From: an uncultured Rhodospirillales bacterium
GTDB taxonomy: Bacteria > Pseudomonadota > Alphaproteobacteria > Rhodospirillales > 2-02-FULL-58-16
Reading direction: 5' to 3'
DNA length: 9,074 nt
NCBI GenBank assembly: GCA_913053795.1
Contig: CAJXGZ010000082.1
Coordinates: forward strand, 1-9,074
Shown here one piece after another: positions 1 through 6,433 of this stretch. Positions within the stretch are counted from its first letter, which is position 1. Every line of letters begins with the position of its first letter. Below the pieces are notes generated by a model. That model made no database searches, was not told the DNA's origin, and saw only the letters and a program-made list of their open reading frames with translations. A program made the translations under genes and the position numbers.

Positions 1-104
1 TCCTCGCCGAGTCCCAATCTTTCGGCGATGACCGCATAGGGTCGCGACGTCAGCGGGAAATCACGCTGAAAGTTGTCGAAGAGGTTTATATCCAGACTGT
101 TCAT
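1..104 (-). CDS. nirD: NirD-type siroheme decarboxylase subunit (AsnC/Lrp fold), 5' part only
   Basis: Only the first 34 codons lie in the window; the gene runs off the left edge. The N-terminus reads MNSLDINLFDNFQRDFPL and continues with SRPYAVIAERLGLGE. This is the winged-helix start of the NirD/NirL/NirG/NirH (AhbA/AhbB) family, and the FQRDFPL stretch is closest to NirD as I remember the family. Members look like Lrp/AsnC regulators but act as cytoplasmic enzymes: they decarboxylate siroheme to 12,18-didecarboxysiroheme on the way to heme d1. The start ATG overlaps the nirF stop by four bases (ATGA, 101-104), and an AGGA lies about seven bases upstream. Its place directly after nirF matches the E-C-F-D order of Paracoccus-type clusters. 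A separate NirD, a NirD-NirL fusion or another paralogue cannot be told apart from this fragment. Confidence 0.75.
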   Translation of the reverse strand, partial: MNSLDINLFDNFQRDFPLTSRPYAVIAERLGLGE

Positions 105-1291
105 AGGCCGATCCTGTGAGCACGGGCGGTGAAGAAAATGCCACTCGGTTTCAAAGCCGGAAGGACAGCGACTTCTTTTAAGGAGGCGGTATCGTAAATT
201 TTCAATTGATCCAGATCGCGCACCGATAACCAGACCTGTTCACCGCGTGGCGTAAACTCCATATGCAGGACGCCCGTACCCGGTTCCAGTGTCTTGATGA
301 TCGATCGTGTGGGCACGTCGATAACCTGCACGGTACCATTGTCCGGTACCGCAAAATTGACCCAGACGTGGCGGCCGTCGGGCCGTGCCATGACGAATAC
401 CGGCTGCCCATACACCGGAATCCGCGCCACCTGCCGCCAGCTTGAAAGATCGACGACCAGCACCTCATGGCGACCGACCGCAGGCACGAAGGCTAAACCA
501 CCGGCCACCGCCCAGCCTTCCAGGTGGGGCATTTTGTAAACGGGCAGTTTCTTCCGGCCTTTGCCGTAATCGCCGAGGATGCGCTTGACGCCGGCTTCCG
601 GTTTCCACAGGTCCAGCAAGGCCATGCCGTCCTCGCCGAACAGCCCGGCGATATAGGTTCGGCCGTCGGGCGTGATCAGGGCGTCGTAGGGAAGGGCGCC
701 CACGTTCTTGAACTTGGTGATGTGCGGCTTGGCCGGGTTTTTCATGTCGGCGATCCAGATCTCGCCGCCGTCATAAAGGGTAAAGACAAATTTCCGCCCC
801 GGCGCGTCCACCAGGCCGACGGTTTTGGACAGCTCACCCCCGGAGCCGTAATCGGCCTTGATGTCGGCGACCATTTCCAGGGTTTTTGAATCGAAGACGC
901 GCACCCCGCCCGGCTTATAGTTGGAGACGGCGACCAGGCTCCCGTCCTGGGAGACGGCGCCGCCGATGGCGTTGCCGCCCTGGATCACCCGCTTGACCAA
1001 TTTCCCCTTCAGCATATCGATCTTGGACAGGCCGCCGTCGCGTCCGAAAACATAAGCGAAGCGTTCGTCGCGGGAATAAACGGCGGAGGCGTGGCTGAGG
1101 TCGCCAAGGCCTTCGATGCGGGCGATCCGCTCGCGTTTGGTGGTGTCGACCACCAGCACCGAGCCATCGGCCCTCTCTATGACAATGCCGAGATCACCGG
1201 TTCCCCGGAGCTCGGTAGCGCAGGCGGAAAGAACGCCGCCGAGAACGATGGAAAGGGCGAATACGGCCAGGAATTTGAGGGAGGCGTTCAT
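101..1291 (-). CDS. nirF: NirF, heme d1 biosynthesis protein (periplasmic lipoprotein, beta-propeller)
   Basis: This 396-residue protein is homologous to NirF. Family knowledge places it late in heme d1 assembly, as a periplasmic eight-bladed propeller that oxidises dihydro-heme d1. The N-terminus is a lipoprotein signal: a hydrophobic stretch at residues 5-21 ends in the lipobox LSAC, with Cys24 as the lipidated residue. YVTN/cytochrome-d1-like blades follow, such as GIVIERADGSVLVVD, LSHASAVYSRDERFAYVFGR and GGAVSQDGSLVAVSNYKPGG. The His in the LSHAS stretch fits the conserved family histidine. The ATG at 1291 is chosen over an in-frame ATG at 1330 for two reasons: it overlaps the nirC stop by four bases (ATGA), and it has AAAGGA six bases upstream. 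The earlier start would put a Pro/Lys-rich stretch before the signal peptide. It lies between nirC and nirD in a continuous overlap chain. Confidence 0.93.
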   Translation of the reverse strand: MNASLKFLAVFALSIVLGGVLSACATELRGTGDLGIVIERADGSVLVVDTTKRERIARIEGLGDLSHASAVYSRDERFAYVFGRDGGLSKIDMLKGKLVKRVIQGGNAIGGAVSQDGSLVAVSNYKPGGVRVFDSKTLEMVADIKADYGSGGELSKTVGLVDAPGRKFVFTLYDGGEIWIADMKNPAKPHITKFKNVGALPYDALITPDGRTYIAGLFGEDGMALLDLWKPEAGVKRILGDYGKGRKKLPVYKMPHLEGWAVAGGLAFVPAVGRHEVLVVDLSSWRQVARIPVYGQPVFVMARPDGRHVWVNFAVPDNGTVQVIDVPTRSIIKTLEPGTGVLHMEFTPRGEQVWLSVRDLDQLKIYDTASLKEVAVLPALKPSGIFFTARAHRIGL

Positions 1292-1605
1292 TGGTTGTCC
1301 TTTCTTTGGCGCAGGACCTGGACCAGCCATTTGGCCTCGTCTGGATTGATAAAGGGCCGCCAGGGCGGCATCGGCGTTCCGGGAACGCCGTCAAGGATGA
1401 TGGTGGCCAGGGTTTCGTCCGACTTGGCGGCGAGAATCGAGGACAAAAGGGCCGGGCCCAGTCCGCCCTTGCGCGTCATGCCGTGGCACGAGCCGCAATC
1501 ATGCTTGAGCAGGTAAAGGAGCTCTTGGCGCCGTTCGGTTGCAATATCTGCGGAATAGGTGGTTGTGGGAATAAGCAGACAGGCGAGGGCGAGAGTCTTA
1601 CGCAC
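1288..1605 (-). CDS. nirC: NirC-like small periplasmic cytochrome c (c55x)
   Basis: With the GTG start at 1605 this is 105 residues. A signal peptide (about residues 1-19, cleavage after TTTYSA) is followed by one class I cytochrome c domain. The heme site CGSCH is at 37-41, and a GTPMPPW stretch supplies the likely axial Met79. Size, single heme and position between nirE and nirF fit NirC, the c55x cytochrome of nir clusters. Its roles proposed for the family are electron transfer to cytochrome cd1 or taking electrons from NirF in the last steps of heme d1 synthesis. Start choice is uncertain. GTG 1605 gives a compact signal peptide and only an eight-base overlap with nirE, but its GGAAG is about 12 bases away. 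An in-frame ATG at 1647 has a better spaced AAGGA, but adds 14 Arg-rich residues and overlaps nirE by 50 bases. The stop overlaps the nirF start. Confidence 0.85.
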   Translation of the reverse strand: MRKTLALACLLIPTTTYSADIATERRQELLYLLKHDCGSCHGMTRKGGLGPALLSSILAAKSDETLATIILDGVPGTPMPPWRPFINPDEAKWLVQVLRQRKDNQ

Positions 1606-2398
1606 TGGCCGAGTGTTCTTCCTCGCCGTCGAGGACCGCATCCTCATAGACCAATCCTTGCCAATTCAGGTGCTCGGCCAAGCTGACCACCTGCCCAATG
1701 ATGACCAAGACGGGGGCCTTGAATTCCAGCTTAACGCAGAGCGCGGGCAGCCGCTCGATGGTGGAGACGCATTGGCGTTGATCCGGTCCCGTCGCCTTGG
1801 TGGAGGCCGCCGCCGGCGTATCGGCCGGAAGCCCCGCGGCGATCAATTTTTTTGAAAGCTGGGGAAGGTTGGCGAGGCCCATATAGAAGACGATGGTGGT
1901 GTCGGGATCGGCCAGGCCGTCCCAATCCAGGACAAGCTCGGCGTCGGCCCGGCAATGGCCGGTGACGAATCTGACGCTGGTGGACAGGCCCCGGTGGGTC
2001 AGCGGAACGCCCAACGCGCTGCCGATGGCCGAGGCCGCGGTGACTCCGGGAACCACCTCGAAAGGCACGTCATGGCGGGAGAGGTAAAGCGCCTCCTCGC
2101 TGCCGCGGCCGAAAATGAACGGGTCGCCGCCCTTGAGCCGGATCACGGTGTGGTTGCTTTTGGCCAAGCTGACCAGAAGGTCGTTGATTTCTTCCTGGGG
2201 CATGTGGTGGTTGTGGGGCGCCTTGCCGACAAAGATGCGCGCCTTGCCGGGGGGGATCAGGTCGAGTATAGCCGATGAAACCAAACGGTCATAGACAACC
2301 ACGTCCGCAATCATGAGAAGCCGCTGGGCCTTGACCGTTAACAAATCAGGGTCGCCAGGACCGGCGCCTACGAGATATACGCTGCTGACGTCGCTCAC
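1598..2398 (-). CDS. nirE: NirE, uroporphyrinogen-III C-methyltransferase (SUMT)
   Basis: This 266-residue enzyme uses SAM to methylate uroporphyrinogen III at C2 and C7, giving precorrin-2, the entry to siroheme and from there heme d1. Family landmarks are all visible. The glycine-rich loop YLVGAGPGDPDLLT is at residues 8-21. The hallmark KGGDPFIFGRG is at 89-99, VPGVTAASA at 116-124, and FYMGL lies further on. The length fits a stand-alone SUMT of the CobA/NirE type, without the CysG dehydrogenase/ferrochelatase half. It is called NirE rather than CobA because nirC, nirF and nirD follow directly. The start is GTG at 2398, with GGGAGG five bases upstream. It shares the sequence GTGA with the stop of the upstream 92-residue gene, which points to translational coupling. 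Confidence 0.93.
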   Translation of the reverse strand: MSDVSSVYLVGAGPGDPDLLTVKAQRLLMIADVVVYDRLVSSAILDLIPPGKARIFVGKAPHNHHMPQEEINDLLVSLAKSNHTVIRLKGGDPFIFGRGSEEALYLSRHDVPFEVVPGVTAASAIGSALGVPLTHRGLSTSVRFVTGHCRADAELVLDWDGLADPDTTIVFYMGLANLPQLSKKLIAAGLPADTPAAASTKATGPDQRQCVSTIERLPALCVKLEFKAPVLVIIGQVVSLAEHLNWQGLVYEDAVLDGEEEHSASA

Positions 2399-2673
2399 CT
2401 TAACCTCCCAGAATTAGAGCCTTCGCTTTTGTCCTGCTGTTGGGCCAGCTCCGCGTCCATTCTTTCCTCGAGCTTGGCCCACATGCGCGACATGATTTCG
2501 ATGTCGTCGCGCGACAGCATCATGGCGAAGGCGAGGTAAACGTAAGGCGGCATTTCATTGGCGATGGAGGGATCGGCGACATAGGCGTGGGCGGCGCCTT
2601 TTTCGTTCCACACCACCGCCACATCGGTCGGCCCCAGATCGATGGTCTTGGATACTTTCAGGTTGTTCTTCAT
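2395..2673 (-). CDS. Unrecognised 92-residue protein between folA and nirE
   Basis: I do not recognise this family. The product is acidic to neutral, with no signal peptide or membrane span, so probably cytoplasmic. Residues 10-35 look like a small beta region (DLGPTDVAVVWNEKG, AHAYVADP). A hydrophobic helix follows (PPYVYLAFAMMLSRDD, 43-57), then an amphipathic charged helix (about 58-79) and a polar tail. It is very likely a real gene. Its ATG overlaps the folA stop by four bases (ATGA, 2670-2673) and has GGGGAAG about seven bases upstream. Its TGA overlaps the nirE GTG start, so it is locked between two known genes in the same transcript. It occupies the position where nirS precedes nirE in Paracoccus-type clusters, but it bears no resemblance to NirS. 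Function is unknown. Confidence 0.85.
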   Translation of the reverse strand: MKNNLKVSKTIDLGPTDVAVVWNEKGAAHAYVADPSIANEMPPYVYLAFAMMLSRDDIEIMSRMWAKLEERMDAELAQQQDKSEGSNSGRLR

Positions 2674-3209
2674 GGCGCCGCTTCCCCATGCATTTCCTGG
2701 TTTTCATTTATAGCACCCCTAACTCGCTCAAGGACGACAAAATCGTATGCGGGCCGCCCGGAGCGCGAGTCCCTGGAGACTTCGCGCCACCGGGCGCGGT
2801 CATAGTCTGGAAAATAGGCGTCTCCCTTGGGCGTGTCATGGACTTTGGTCAAGTACATGCGCTCCGCCACGGCCAGCGCCAGCCGGTAGATTTCCGCTCC
2901 GCCGATGATCATGATTTCGTCTTCGTTTCCGCCTGTGCCTAATTCCGCCGCCGTTTCAAGGGCCTCCTCGAAGCCGTGAGCCACATGGGCGCCCTCGGGG
3001 TGGAAGGATTTATCGCGGGTGATGACGATATTGGGCCGGCCCGGCAAAGGCTTGCCGATGGATTGAAAGGTCTTGCGCCCCATGACGATCGGCTTGCCCA
3101 TGGTTAGCTCTTTGAATCTTTTCAAGTCCTCGGAAAGCCGCCAGGGCAGGCCGCCGCCGCGCCCGATGACCCCGTTTTCCGCTATCGCCACGATGATGGA
3201 AACCCGCAT
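2670..3209 (-). CDS. folA: Dihydrofolate reductase
   Basis: This is a 179-residue DHFR that reduces dihydrofolate to tetrahydrofolate with NADPH, regenerating the cofactor oxidised by thymidylate synthase encoded just upstream. Visible family features are the N-terminal strand VSIIVAIAENGVIG, the substrate site LPWRLSEDLKRFK with the catalytic acid Asp28 (equivalent to E. coli Asp27), the NADPH-binding stretch VMGRKTFQSIGKPLPGRPN, and the later IMIIGGAEIY loop. It is slightly longer than the E. coli enzyme (about 159 residues), with a charged C-terminal tail, ending GEAAP, beyond the last DHFR strand; the tail overlaps the next gene's ribosome-binding region. The start ATG shares one base with the thyA stop (TAATG), and GGTGG lies about seven bases upstream. 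thyA-folA pairs are very common in Proteobacteria. Confidence 0.97.
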   Translation of the reverse strand: MRVSIIVAIAENGVIGRGGGLPWRLSEDLKRFKELTMGKPIVMGRKTFQSIGKPLPGRPNIVITRDKSFHPEGAHVAHGFEEALETAAELGTGGNEDEIMIIGGAEIYRLALAVAERMYLTKVHDTPKGDAYFPDYDRARWREVSRDSRSGRPAYDFVVLERVRGAINENQEMHGEAAP

Positions 3210-4003
3210 TAAACGGCCACCGGCGCTTTGATGTGGGGATGGGGGTCGTAGCCTGAGAGTTCGAAGTCCTCATACCTGAAGCCGAAGATGTCCTTGACGT
3301 CCGGGTTGACGGTCATGGCGGGCAGGGCTTTGGGCGCGCGCCCGAGTTGCAGGTCCGCTTGCTCCAGGTGGTTGGAATAGAGATGAGCGTCGCCGAAGGT
3401 GTGCACGAAGTCCCCCGCCTCATAGCCCGTAACCTGGGCCGCCATCATGGTGAGCAGGGCGTAGGAGGCGATGTTGAAGGGAACGCCCAGGAAAATATCG
3501 GCGCTGCGCTGATAGAGCTGACACGACAGCTTGCCGTCAACCACATAGAACTGAAACAGGCAATGGCAGGGCGGCAGCGCCATGTTTTCGATTTCCGCCA
3601 CATTCCAGGCGCTGACCATGAGGCGCCGGGAATCGGGGGTGCTCTTGATTTGCGCGATCAGGTTGGCGATCTGGTCCACGGTCCCGCCGTCCGGCGTCGG
3701 CCATGCCCGCCACTGGGAGCCGTAGACGGGTCCCAGATCGCCGTTGTCGTCGGCCCACGCGTCCCAGATGGAGACGCCGTTGTCGTTGAGGTATTTAATG
3801 TTGGTGCCGCCCTTGAGGAACCACAGAAGCTCATGAATGATGGACTTCATGTGCAGCTTCTTGGTAGTGATCAGGGGGAATCCCCGGGCCAGATCAAAAC
3901 GCATCTGATAGCCGAACACGGAGTAGGTTCCGGTGCTGGTGCGGTCCTCCTTGAAGGCGCCCCGCTTGCGCACATGCTCCAGTAGGTCCAGGTACTGTTT
4001 CAT
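3209..4003 (-). CDS. thyA: Thymidylate synthase
   Basis: This 264-residue protein has the same length as E. coli ThyA. It converts dUMP and 5,10-methylene-tetrahydrofolate to dTMP and dihydrofolate. The catalytic Cys146 sits in LPPCHCLFQFYV. The phosphate-binding Arg21 is in KEDRTSTGT, followed by SRRLMVSAWN (125-134), the dUMP-binding QRSADIFLGVPFN stretch (165-177) and HTFGDAHLYSNH (201-212). The C-terminus ends APVAV, the closing tail typical of the family. It is the first gene of the leftward chain. Its ATG faces the ydbH promoter region, with an AAGG roughly ten bases or more upstream. As the lead gene, its promoter probably also drives folA, orf92 and the nir genes, unless an internal promoter exists that I could not find. 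Confidence 0.98.
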   Translation of the reverse strand: MKQYLDLLEHVRKRGAFKEDRTSTGTYSVFGYQMRFDLARGFPLITTKKLHMKSIIHELLWFLKGGTNIKYLNDNGVSIWDAWADDNGDLGPVYGSQWRAWPTPDGGTVDQIANLIAQIKSTPDSRRLMVSAWNVAEIENMALPPCHCLFQFYVVDGKLSCQLYQRSADIFLGVPFNIASYALLTMMAAQVTGYEAGDFVHTFGDAHLYSNHLEQADLQLGRAPKALPAMTVNPDVKDIFGFRYEDFELSGYDPHPHIKAPVAV

Positions 4004-4088
4004 GGGGCCACTTTACCTTGCCTTACGGTTCCCCCCAATCCTTTATTCACGTTAAACTGTCTCTCTTTGCCGAAAGGGCGCCATTAAG
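4004..4088. promoter_or_regulatory. Divergent thyA / ydbH intergenic region
   Basis: These 85 bases separate two divergent genes, so promoters for both blocks should lie here or just inside the 5' ends. On the plus strand a weak sigma70-like pair can be drawn: TTGCCT at 4018-4023, an 18-base spacer and TTTATT at 4042-4047, each matching four of six consensus bases. An AAAGGG at 4073-4078 lies ten bases ahead of the ydbH ATG and could act as its ribosome-binding site. On the minus strand I could not draw a convincing promoter for thyA. No FNR/NNR-type palindrome (TTGAT-N4-ATCAA) is visible. The exact elements are inference. Confidence 0.4.
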
Positions 4089-6122
4089 ATGATACAGGCC
4101 ACTAAGTGGGGGCGAATTGTCCTGGTGGCTCTTGCGCTGGCCGTCGCCGTGGCCGCGCCGGCCTATGTCATGCGCAAGCCGTTGTTGACGTGGGCCATTA
4201 CCCAAGCGCTGTCCTCGCAAGGAGTCGATGGCGCCCAATTCAAGGTGACCCTGGTCCAGCAAAATGTCCTGAAGATGGAGGACATCCGCTTAGGCGCGGA
4301 CCTCAGCCTTCGCTCGCTGAGTCTTTTTTTTACGCCGTTGGGGCTGATAATGGGCCGCGTCGAGGCGGTTAATCTGGTCGGCCTGGAGATCAACGCTTCC
4401 GAGCCGGAAGCGGGGGTTCTCGGCCTGATCCTGAAGCAGTCGTCATCTCAAGAAGGGGACTTAGCCGCGGCGCTGGAGCTTCCGGCGATTAACATTCATG
4501 GGGCTCTGATTCGCGGCTCCCGGCAAGGCGTTGATTTTTCCATCCTTGTGGATGGACGCGTCGCTCCCGATCTGTCGGCCTCCTTGGATCTCGCCGCCGA
4601 GGGAACCATGGAATCCGCTGGCGAGTCGCTCAAGGCGCAGTTGCTGAACGCCCGGATCGTGCTGGAAACGAAGATGGAGGACGCGCGGCAGGTCTCCGTC
4701 AAGGCGGTGTTTTCAGGCGACGTCTATTCCCCATGGGCGGAGCGGTTTGATCTGTCCGCGGACGGCGATTTTTCCTGGAGCGCCAGCGGACTTCTTGGCG
4801 AACTCCGCCCTGTCCTGAAGAATATCTCGTTTACGGCCGGAGACGTGACTGTGCGGGGCCTTTCAGCCAAGCTCCGCATCCCCGTCTTTAAACCCAATGA
4901 AGAAATCGTCATCGGCGTCGATGAAGGACAAGCGGGGCTCGGCCTTGCCGGCAATTGGCTTTTCCTTAAGAAGATGGCCGCCAAGGTCGCCGTCAACCCG
5001 GAAACCTTGGCCGTTGCCGTGACCTTGAACTCAGGAACCGTGATTCACGACGCCCTCGAGCCCTTGTTCAAGCCGGTGGCGGTGAGCGGCGCCGGCAATC
5101 TTGACGGCGACGCCCTGAACTTCCACGCCATGGCGTCCTTCCTGCAAAGGGAGGACGGCGGCGGCGATATTCTGGTCAAGGGAAAGCACGACTTGGCGCT
5201 GGGCGAGGGCCGGGCCGCCGTCACCCTGTCGCCGCTCTCCTTTTTTCCCTCCGGGCCGTTTCCCAGCGATCTGTCCGCCCTGTTGAACGGCCTTAAAGAG
5301 GTCAGCGGCTCCGTTAAGGGCGAAACCAACATCCATTGGATAAACGGCGCTTACGACGGAGCGGCCGGTTTGGTTCTGGACGGCCTGTCCTTTACCGTCG
5401 GGACCACCGAAGTCGCGGGCCTCTCCACCACCTTGCGCCTGGACGGACTTAACCCGCCGTTTATGAAGCAGTTCCAGGAAATCAGCGCCGCCCGCGTCGC
5501 CGACGCCATTTCCCTGGACAATCCCCTCGTTCGTTTCAGGTTGAAGGAAGGGGGCGATGAAATCCTTGTCAAGCGCGCCCAGGCCGGTCTCATAGACGGC
5601 CTTCTCGCCGTTGACGACGCTTCCATCGACATGTCCGCCGCCGCCAACAAACTCACTTTGAAGCTGACGGGCATGGACCTGGCGAAGATGATGAAACTGC
5701 TTGATATCGACGGCGTTTCCGGATCCGGCGTCCTCAACGGCGCCATGCCCATGGAAATCCGTGAAGATAGGGTCCTGGTCCTTGACGGCCGGATGGATGC
5801 GGCGGGACCGGGCGTGCTGCGCATCCTCTCTCCCCAGGCCAAGCAGGCGCTGTCCGGCGGCGGCGAACAAGTGGATCTGCTTTTGCAGGTGTTGGAGGAC
5901 TTCCGCTACAAGCGCCTGTCGTTGAAGGTGAATAACGATGAACTGGGCGAGTCCAGCATCCGCCTTGGAATCGAAGGGGCCAACCCGGCGGTTCTGGACG
6001 GCTTTCCTTTCATCCTCAACATCAATCTATCCACCAACATGAATAGGGTTCTCGCCATGTTGCTGGATGTCTACCGTTTCTCCGACCGCGCCATGCGCTC
6101 CGCCACCGGCCTTGAGCGGTAA
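4089..6122 (+). CDS. ydbH: YdbH-like inter-membrane phospholipid transport protein (AsmA-like)
   Basis: This 677-residue protein is anchored in the inner membrane by one N-terminal span (about residues 9-28). The rest is a long beta-rich periplasmic region, with an AsmA-like start (LSSQGVDGAQFKVTL, then SLRSLSLFF). The C-terminus carries the YdbH hallmark: EDFRYKRLSLKVNND at 603-617, GIEGANP ending at 633 and FILNINLSTN at 641-650. Two small genes follow that match YnbE and YdbL. In E. coli, YdbH forms a bridge across the periplasm with the lipoprotein YnbE. It works redundantly with TamB and YhdP in carrying phospholipids to the outer membrane. This version is clearly shorter than E. coli YdbH (about 880 residues), so its groove would be shorter. 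The ATG is at 4089, opposite thyA. The family call is firm; transport activity is taken from homologues. Confidence 0.88.
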   Translation: MIQATKWGRIVLVALALAVAVAAPAYVMRKPLLTWAITQALSSQGVDGAQFKVTLVQQNVLKMEDIRLGADLSLRSLSLFFTPLGLIMGRVEAVNLVGLEINASEPEAGVLGLILKQSSSQEGDLAAALELPAINIHGALIRGSRQGVDFSILVDGRVAPDLSASLDLAAEGTMESAGESLKAQLLNARIVLETKMEDARQVSVKAVFSGDVYSPWAERFDLSADGDFSWSASGLLGELRPVLKNISFTAGDVTVRGLSAKLRIPVFKPNEEIVIGVDEGQAGLGLAGNWLFLKKMAAKVAVNPETLAVAVTLNSGTVIHDALEPLFKPVAVSGAGNLDGDALNFHAMASFLQREDGGGDILVKGKHDLALGEGRAAVTLSPLSFFPSGPFPSDLSALLNGLKEVSGSVKGETNIHWINGAYDGAAGLVLDGLSFTVGTTEVAGLSTTLRLDGLNPPFMKQFQEISAARVADAISLDNPLVRFRLKEGGDEILVKRAQAGLIDGLLAVDDASIDMSAAANKLTLKLTGMDLAKMMKLLDIDGVSGSGVLNGAMPMEIREDRVLVLDGRMDAAGPGVLRILSPQAKQALSGGGEQVDLLLQVLEDFRYKRLSLKVNNDELGESSIRLGIEGANPAVLDGFPFILNINLSTNMNRVLAMLLDVYRFSDRAMRSATGLER

Positions 6123-6149
6123 TACTTTCGCACACGGTCTTAGGGCCAA

Positions 6150-6178
6150 TTGCCGAGTCTGAAAGAGTCGTGTATTGT
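6150..6178 (+). promoter_or_regulatory. Candidate sigma70-like promoter upstream of ynbE
   Basis: The 113-base gap between ydbH and ynbE is the largest in the rightward block and is locally AT-rich. It contains TTGCCG at 6150-6155, a 17-base spacer and TATTGT at 6173-6178. This would start transcription near 6185 and give a leader of about 50 bases. The ynbE ribosome-binding site AAAAGG (6223-6228) sits seven bases before its ATG. No clear hairpin terminator for ydbH is visible, so read-through from ydbH remains likely and this would be a secondary promoter. It is a match to consensus only. Confidence 0.3.
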
Positions 6179-6235
6179 TTAAGAATGGAACGCGCGGTCA
6201 TTATTTTTGGCATGGTTTTATTAAAAGGTTTATAG

Positions 6236-6433
6236 ATGATGAAAAGGTTCCCGTTCGCCGCCATAGCCGTCATTCTTGCCGCCTTCACCGTGGCTTGCTC
6301 GCCGACCGTGAAGGTGGAGGCGCCGACGGAGCCGATCACCATCAACTTGAACATCAAACTCGACGCCGTGGTGCGCCTGAAGATAGAAGAAAAGGCGAGA
6401 GGCGACATCAAAGCTAATCCGGAGATATTCTGA
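6236..6433 (+). CDS. ynbE: YnbE-like outer-membrane lipoprotein
   Basis: This 65-residue lipoprotein has an N-terminal hydrophobic signal (about residues 5-17) ending in the lipobox TVAC, with Cys21 as the lipidated residue. The mature part reads CSPTVKVEAPTEPITINLNI and continues with KLDAVVRLKIEEKA. This is the characteristic YnbE pattern of a Pro-containing linker then a short amphipathic beta segment with alternating hydrophobic residues. In E. coli, YnbE sits in the outer membrane, multimerises through beta-strand stacking and meets the C-terminus of YdbH to complete the periplasmic bridge. AAAAGG lies seven bases upstream of the first of two adjacent in-frame ATGs (6236 and 6239); either could be used. 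Its stop shares one base with the next start (TGATG), coupling it to ydbL. Confidence 0.88.
   Translation: MMKRFPFAAIAVILAAFTVACSPTVKVEAPTEPITINLNIKLDAVVRLKIEEKARGDIKANPEIF

Noticed and set aside
1292..1330. N-terminal extension of NirF to the ATG at 1330
   Set aside because: It would add a Pro/Lys/Gly-rich stretch before a complete lipoprotein signal. The ATG at 1291 has a good ribosome-binding site and the four-base stop/start overlap seen elsewhere in the chain.
1091..1516. Open frame of 141 codons on the plus strand across the nirF/nirC boundary
   Set aside because: It is antisense to two recognised genes, with no ribosome-binding site of note and no family features.
2700..2740. Possible internal promoter for orf92/nirE (TATAAA on the minus strand at 2707-2712) and an FNR-like half site TTGAG nearby
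   Set aside because: No -35 element lies at a workable spacing from the TATAAA, and the second half of the FNR-type palindrome is missing. It is inside folA coding sequence.
3347..3985. Open frame of 212 codons on the plus strand opposite thyA
   Set aside because: thyA on the other strand is certain; the antisense product has shadow composition and no motif.
5031..5870. Open frame of 279 codons on the minus strand within ydbH
   Set aside because: It is entirely antisense to ydbH, whose C-terminal family signature lies just beyond it at 5895-6040. Composition (Gly/Gln/His/Ala) looks like a codon shadow and no domain is seen.
6121..6180. Possible terminator or small structured RNA after ydbH
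   Set aside because: Only a weak five- to six-base complementarity (ACACG with CGTGT, about 30 bases apart) and a direct GAGTC repeat are visible; there is no GC stem followed by a T run.
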